Below are positions 22,342 through 23,525 of a stretch of DNA of 23,525 nt, in pieces. Source of the DNA: Candidatus Woesebacteria bacterium UBA5073 (GTDB lineage Bacteria; Patescibacteriota; Microgenomatia; UBA8517); the NCBI GenBank assembly GCA_002415845.1, contig DIAR01000028.1:1-23525 (forward strand). The letters are read 5' to 3'. Made by a program: the position numbers and the translations under genes. A model generated the notes under the pieces. It made no database searches. It saw only the letters and a list, made by a program, of their open reading frames with translations, and was not told the DNA's origin. How positions within the stretch are numbered: position 1 is the stretch's first letter; every line of letters begins with the position of its first letter.

Positions 22342-23264
22342 TGAAAAAAAAGAAAATCCTCGTTCTGATGGGTGGTAAGTCTTCGGAACATGATATTTCG
22401 ATTCTTTCGGGAAAAGAAATCGTAAGAAATTTAGATAAGAAAAAATATACGGTTGACAGTTTTATCTTACCTAAAAATTTCAAGACGCTAAATAAAGATT
22501 TTAATAAATATGATTTGATCTTTAACGCTCTTCATGGCCAATTTGGTGAGGACGGGACTATTCAGGCAATACTGGAAACGGCTGGAGTTAAATATACCGG
22601 TTCGGACATGTTGGCAAGCGCTTTAGGAATGAATAAAGCTGTTTTCCATCAATTGTTAAAAGCTAACAACATTCCCTATCCAAAAGGTATAGTTGTTCAA
22701 AGGGATATTTCATATAAGGAAGTAAGAAAAAATATTGGTAATCTTCCATATTTTGTTAAACCTGTTTCGGGGGGTTCGTCGGTAGGGGCCATGATCGTCA
22801 AAACCGAAAAAACTTTTCCTAAAGCGCTTATACAGGCGCTTAAATTTGAAAAACAAGTTCTTGTTGAAAAATATATAAAAGGCAAAGAATTTACGGTTTC
22901 GGTTTTGGGCAATGATTCCCCTTATTCCCTGCCGGTTGTTGAAATTGTTCCTAAGGCTGAAAATTTTTTCGGCTATAAATCCAAATACACAAAAGGCGGG
23001 ACTGATGAAATAGTTCCGGCAAGGATAATCAAAACCTTGGAAGAAAAACTACAGAAATTGGCTGTGGATTGCCACAAGCTTATTGGTTGCAGGGGATATT
23101 CGAGGACCGATTTTATTGTTGATGAAAAAGGAAAACCTTATATTCTCGAAATTAATACTCTTCCGGGATTGACCGCTTATTCGCTTTTACCAAAGGCAGC
23201 TAAAGCAGAGGGTATTTCATATTCGCAATTATTAGATAAAATTATTATGTACGCCTTTAAATAA
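22341..23264 (+). CDS. ddl: D-alanine--D-alanine ligase
   Basis: Joins two D-alanines to give the dipeptide that MurF adds to the stem. ATP-grasp enzyme of 307 residues: LMGGKSSEHDISILSG at the start, ALHGQFGEDGTIQAILE, FVKPVSGGSSVGAMIV (ATP loop), VEKYIKGKEFTVSVLG, GYKSKYTKGG, RTDFIVDEKG and EINTLPGLTAYSLLPKAA. A Tyr in the YKSKY block (where VanA-type ligases differ) is as in ordinary D-Ala-D-Ala enzymes, so D-lactate use is not indicated. ATG 22341 overlaps the murI stop by one base (TAATG). No alanine racemase gene is seen in the window, so D-Ala supply must come from elsewhere. Confidence 0.95.
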   Translation: MKKKKILVLMGGKSSEHDISILSGKEIVRNLDKKKYTVDSFILPKNFKTLNKDFNKYDLIFNALHGQFGEDGTIQAILETAGVKYTGSDMLASALGMNKAVFHQLLKANNIPYPKGIVVQRDISYKEVRKNIGNLPYFVKPVSGGSSVGAMIVKTEKTFPKALIQALKFEKQVLVEKYIKGKEFTVSVLGNDSPYSLPVVEIVPKAENFFGYKSKYTKGGTDEIVPARIIKTLEEKLQKLAVDCHKLIGCRGYSRTDFIVDEKGKPYILEINTLPGLTAYSLLPKAAKAEGISYSQLLDKIIMYAFK

Positions 23265-23265
23265 G

Positions 23266-23525
23266 ATGAACCTACTTAAAATATGGTGCGGTCATAGTTT
23301 GCCTGATAGGTACATTTACTTTTCTGACTCGGAAAAGAAGTTGAATTTTTTCAAAAAGGTAAAGCTTTCTTTTTATCGTTTTCTTATCCACCCCGTAAAA
23401 AGAAGAATAGCTAAATGTTATTTACGGTTCTATCAACGTTTTTTTGGTTTAACGGTTATTGCCATTACTGGAAGTGCCGGTAAAACGACTACCAAAGAGA
23501 TGCTCTATTCGATTCTTAAGCAAAA
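23266..23525 (+). CDS. murF: MurF-like ligase, 3' part cut by window edge
   Basis: Partial gene running off the window; 86 codons are visible. It starts at ATG 23266, one base after the ddl stop. The Mur ligase P-loop VIAITGSAGKTTTKEMLYSIL is visible at about residues 66-86; the GSxGKTTTKE form is typical of MurF, which adds D-Ala-D-Ala to the tripeptide. Odd point: the about 65 residues before the P-loop are rich in Lys, Arg, Phe and Tyr and do not look like the usual MurF N-terminal UDP-binding domain. They may be a shortened or replaced domain. A related Mur ligase-like protein is possible, and the missing remainder would decide. Confidence 0.75.
   Translation, partial: MNLLKIWCGHSLPDRYIYFSDSEKKLNFFKKVKLSFYRFLIHPVKRRIAKCYLRFYQRFFGLTVIAITGSAGKTTTKEMLYSILKQ

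Noticed and set aside
1..23525. tRNA, rRNA, CRISPR array, insertion sequence or prophage
   Set aside because: No cloverleaf-like or rRNA blocks, no regularly spaced long repeats, no transposase or integrase motifs were seen in any frame.

Overview
This window looks like an ordinary chromosomal stretch of an AT-rich bacterium with compact, tightly packed genes. It is probably a member of the Candidate Phyla Radiation / Patescibacteria, with the Microgenomates side the best guess. Three things suggest this: divergent Mur enzymes with unusual P-loops, fused Mur ligases, and the recO'-glyS start followed by a division and cell wall (dcw) cluster. Shine-Dalgarno motifs are almost absent. TGA is used as a stop codon (for example at the end of glyS), so this is not a code-25 lineage. 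No taxon marker such as 16S rRNA is present, so the placement is inference.

Layout. 1-2456: the 3' end of recO, glycyl-tRNA synthetase, and an unrecognised membrane-anchored protein. 2457-5934: the dcw head, with mraZ (preceded by a three-repeat MraZ-type operator), rsmH, an FtsL-like protein and a class B penicillin-binding protein (FtsI type). 5954-9028: murA and glmS. 9052-16288: a mixed-strand block with a 74-aa orphan (-), acetyl-CoA synthetase (+), a NagB-like deaminase (+), a YvcK/CofD-family protein (-), a PP2C-like phosphatase (+), a GlmU/ST0452-like nucleotidyltransferase-acyltransferase (+) and a HAD phosphatase (-). 16349-23525: a wall-precursor operon of a MurE-MurC fusion, a MurB-MurD fusion, murI, ddl and the 5' end of a murF-like gene cut by the window edge.

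How the genes fit together. GlmS makes glucosamine-6-P and the NagB-like protein would return it to fructose-6-P. The GlmU-like protein would make UDP-GlcNAc, and the YvcK-family protein belongs to a family known to sense UDP-GlcNAc. MurA and MurB make UDP-MurNAc. MurC, MurD, MurE and MurF build the stem peptide using D-Glu from MurI and D-Ala-D-Ala from Ddl, and the FtsI-type enzyme crosslinks the finished wall at the septum. So almost the whole cytoplasmic peptidoglycan pathway is here. mraY, murG, ftsW, ftsQ, ftsA and ftsZ are not seen.

Most striking signals: (a) two double fusions, MurE-MurC and MurB-MurD, side by side, so consecutive pathway steps alternate between two polypeptides; (b) sigma70-like promoters whose -10 boxes lie 6-9 bases upstream of start codons, predicting leaderless mRNAs for at least six genes on both strands; (c) a textbook three-repeat MraZ operator; (d) substitutions at catalytic or metal positions in the GlmU-like and NagB-like proteins and in the MurC P-loop. 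No tRNA, rRNA, CRISPR, insertion sequence or clear intrinsic terminator was found. No gap without a gene exceeds about 161 bases. I do not see an unmistakable undescribed defence or mobile system.
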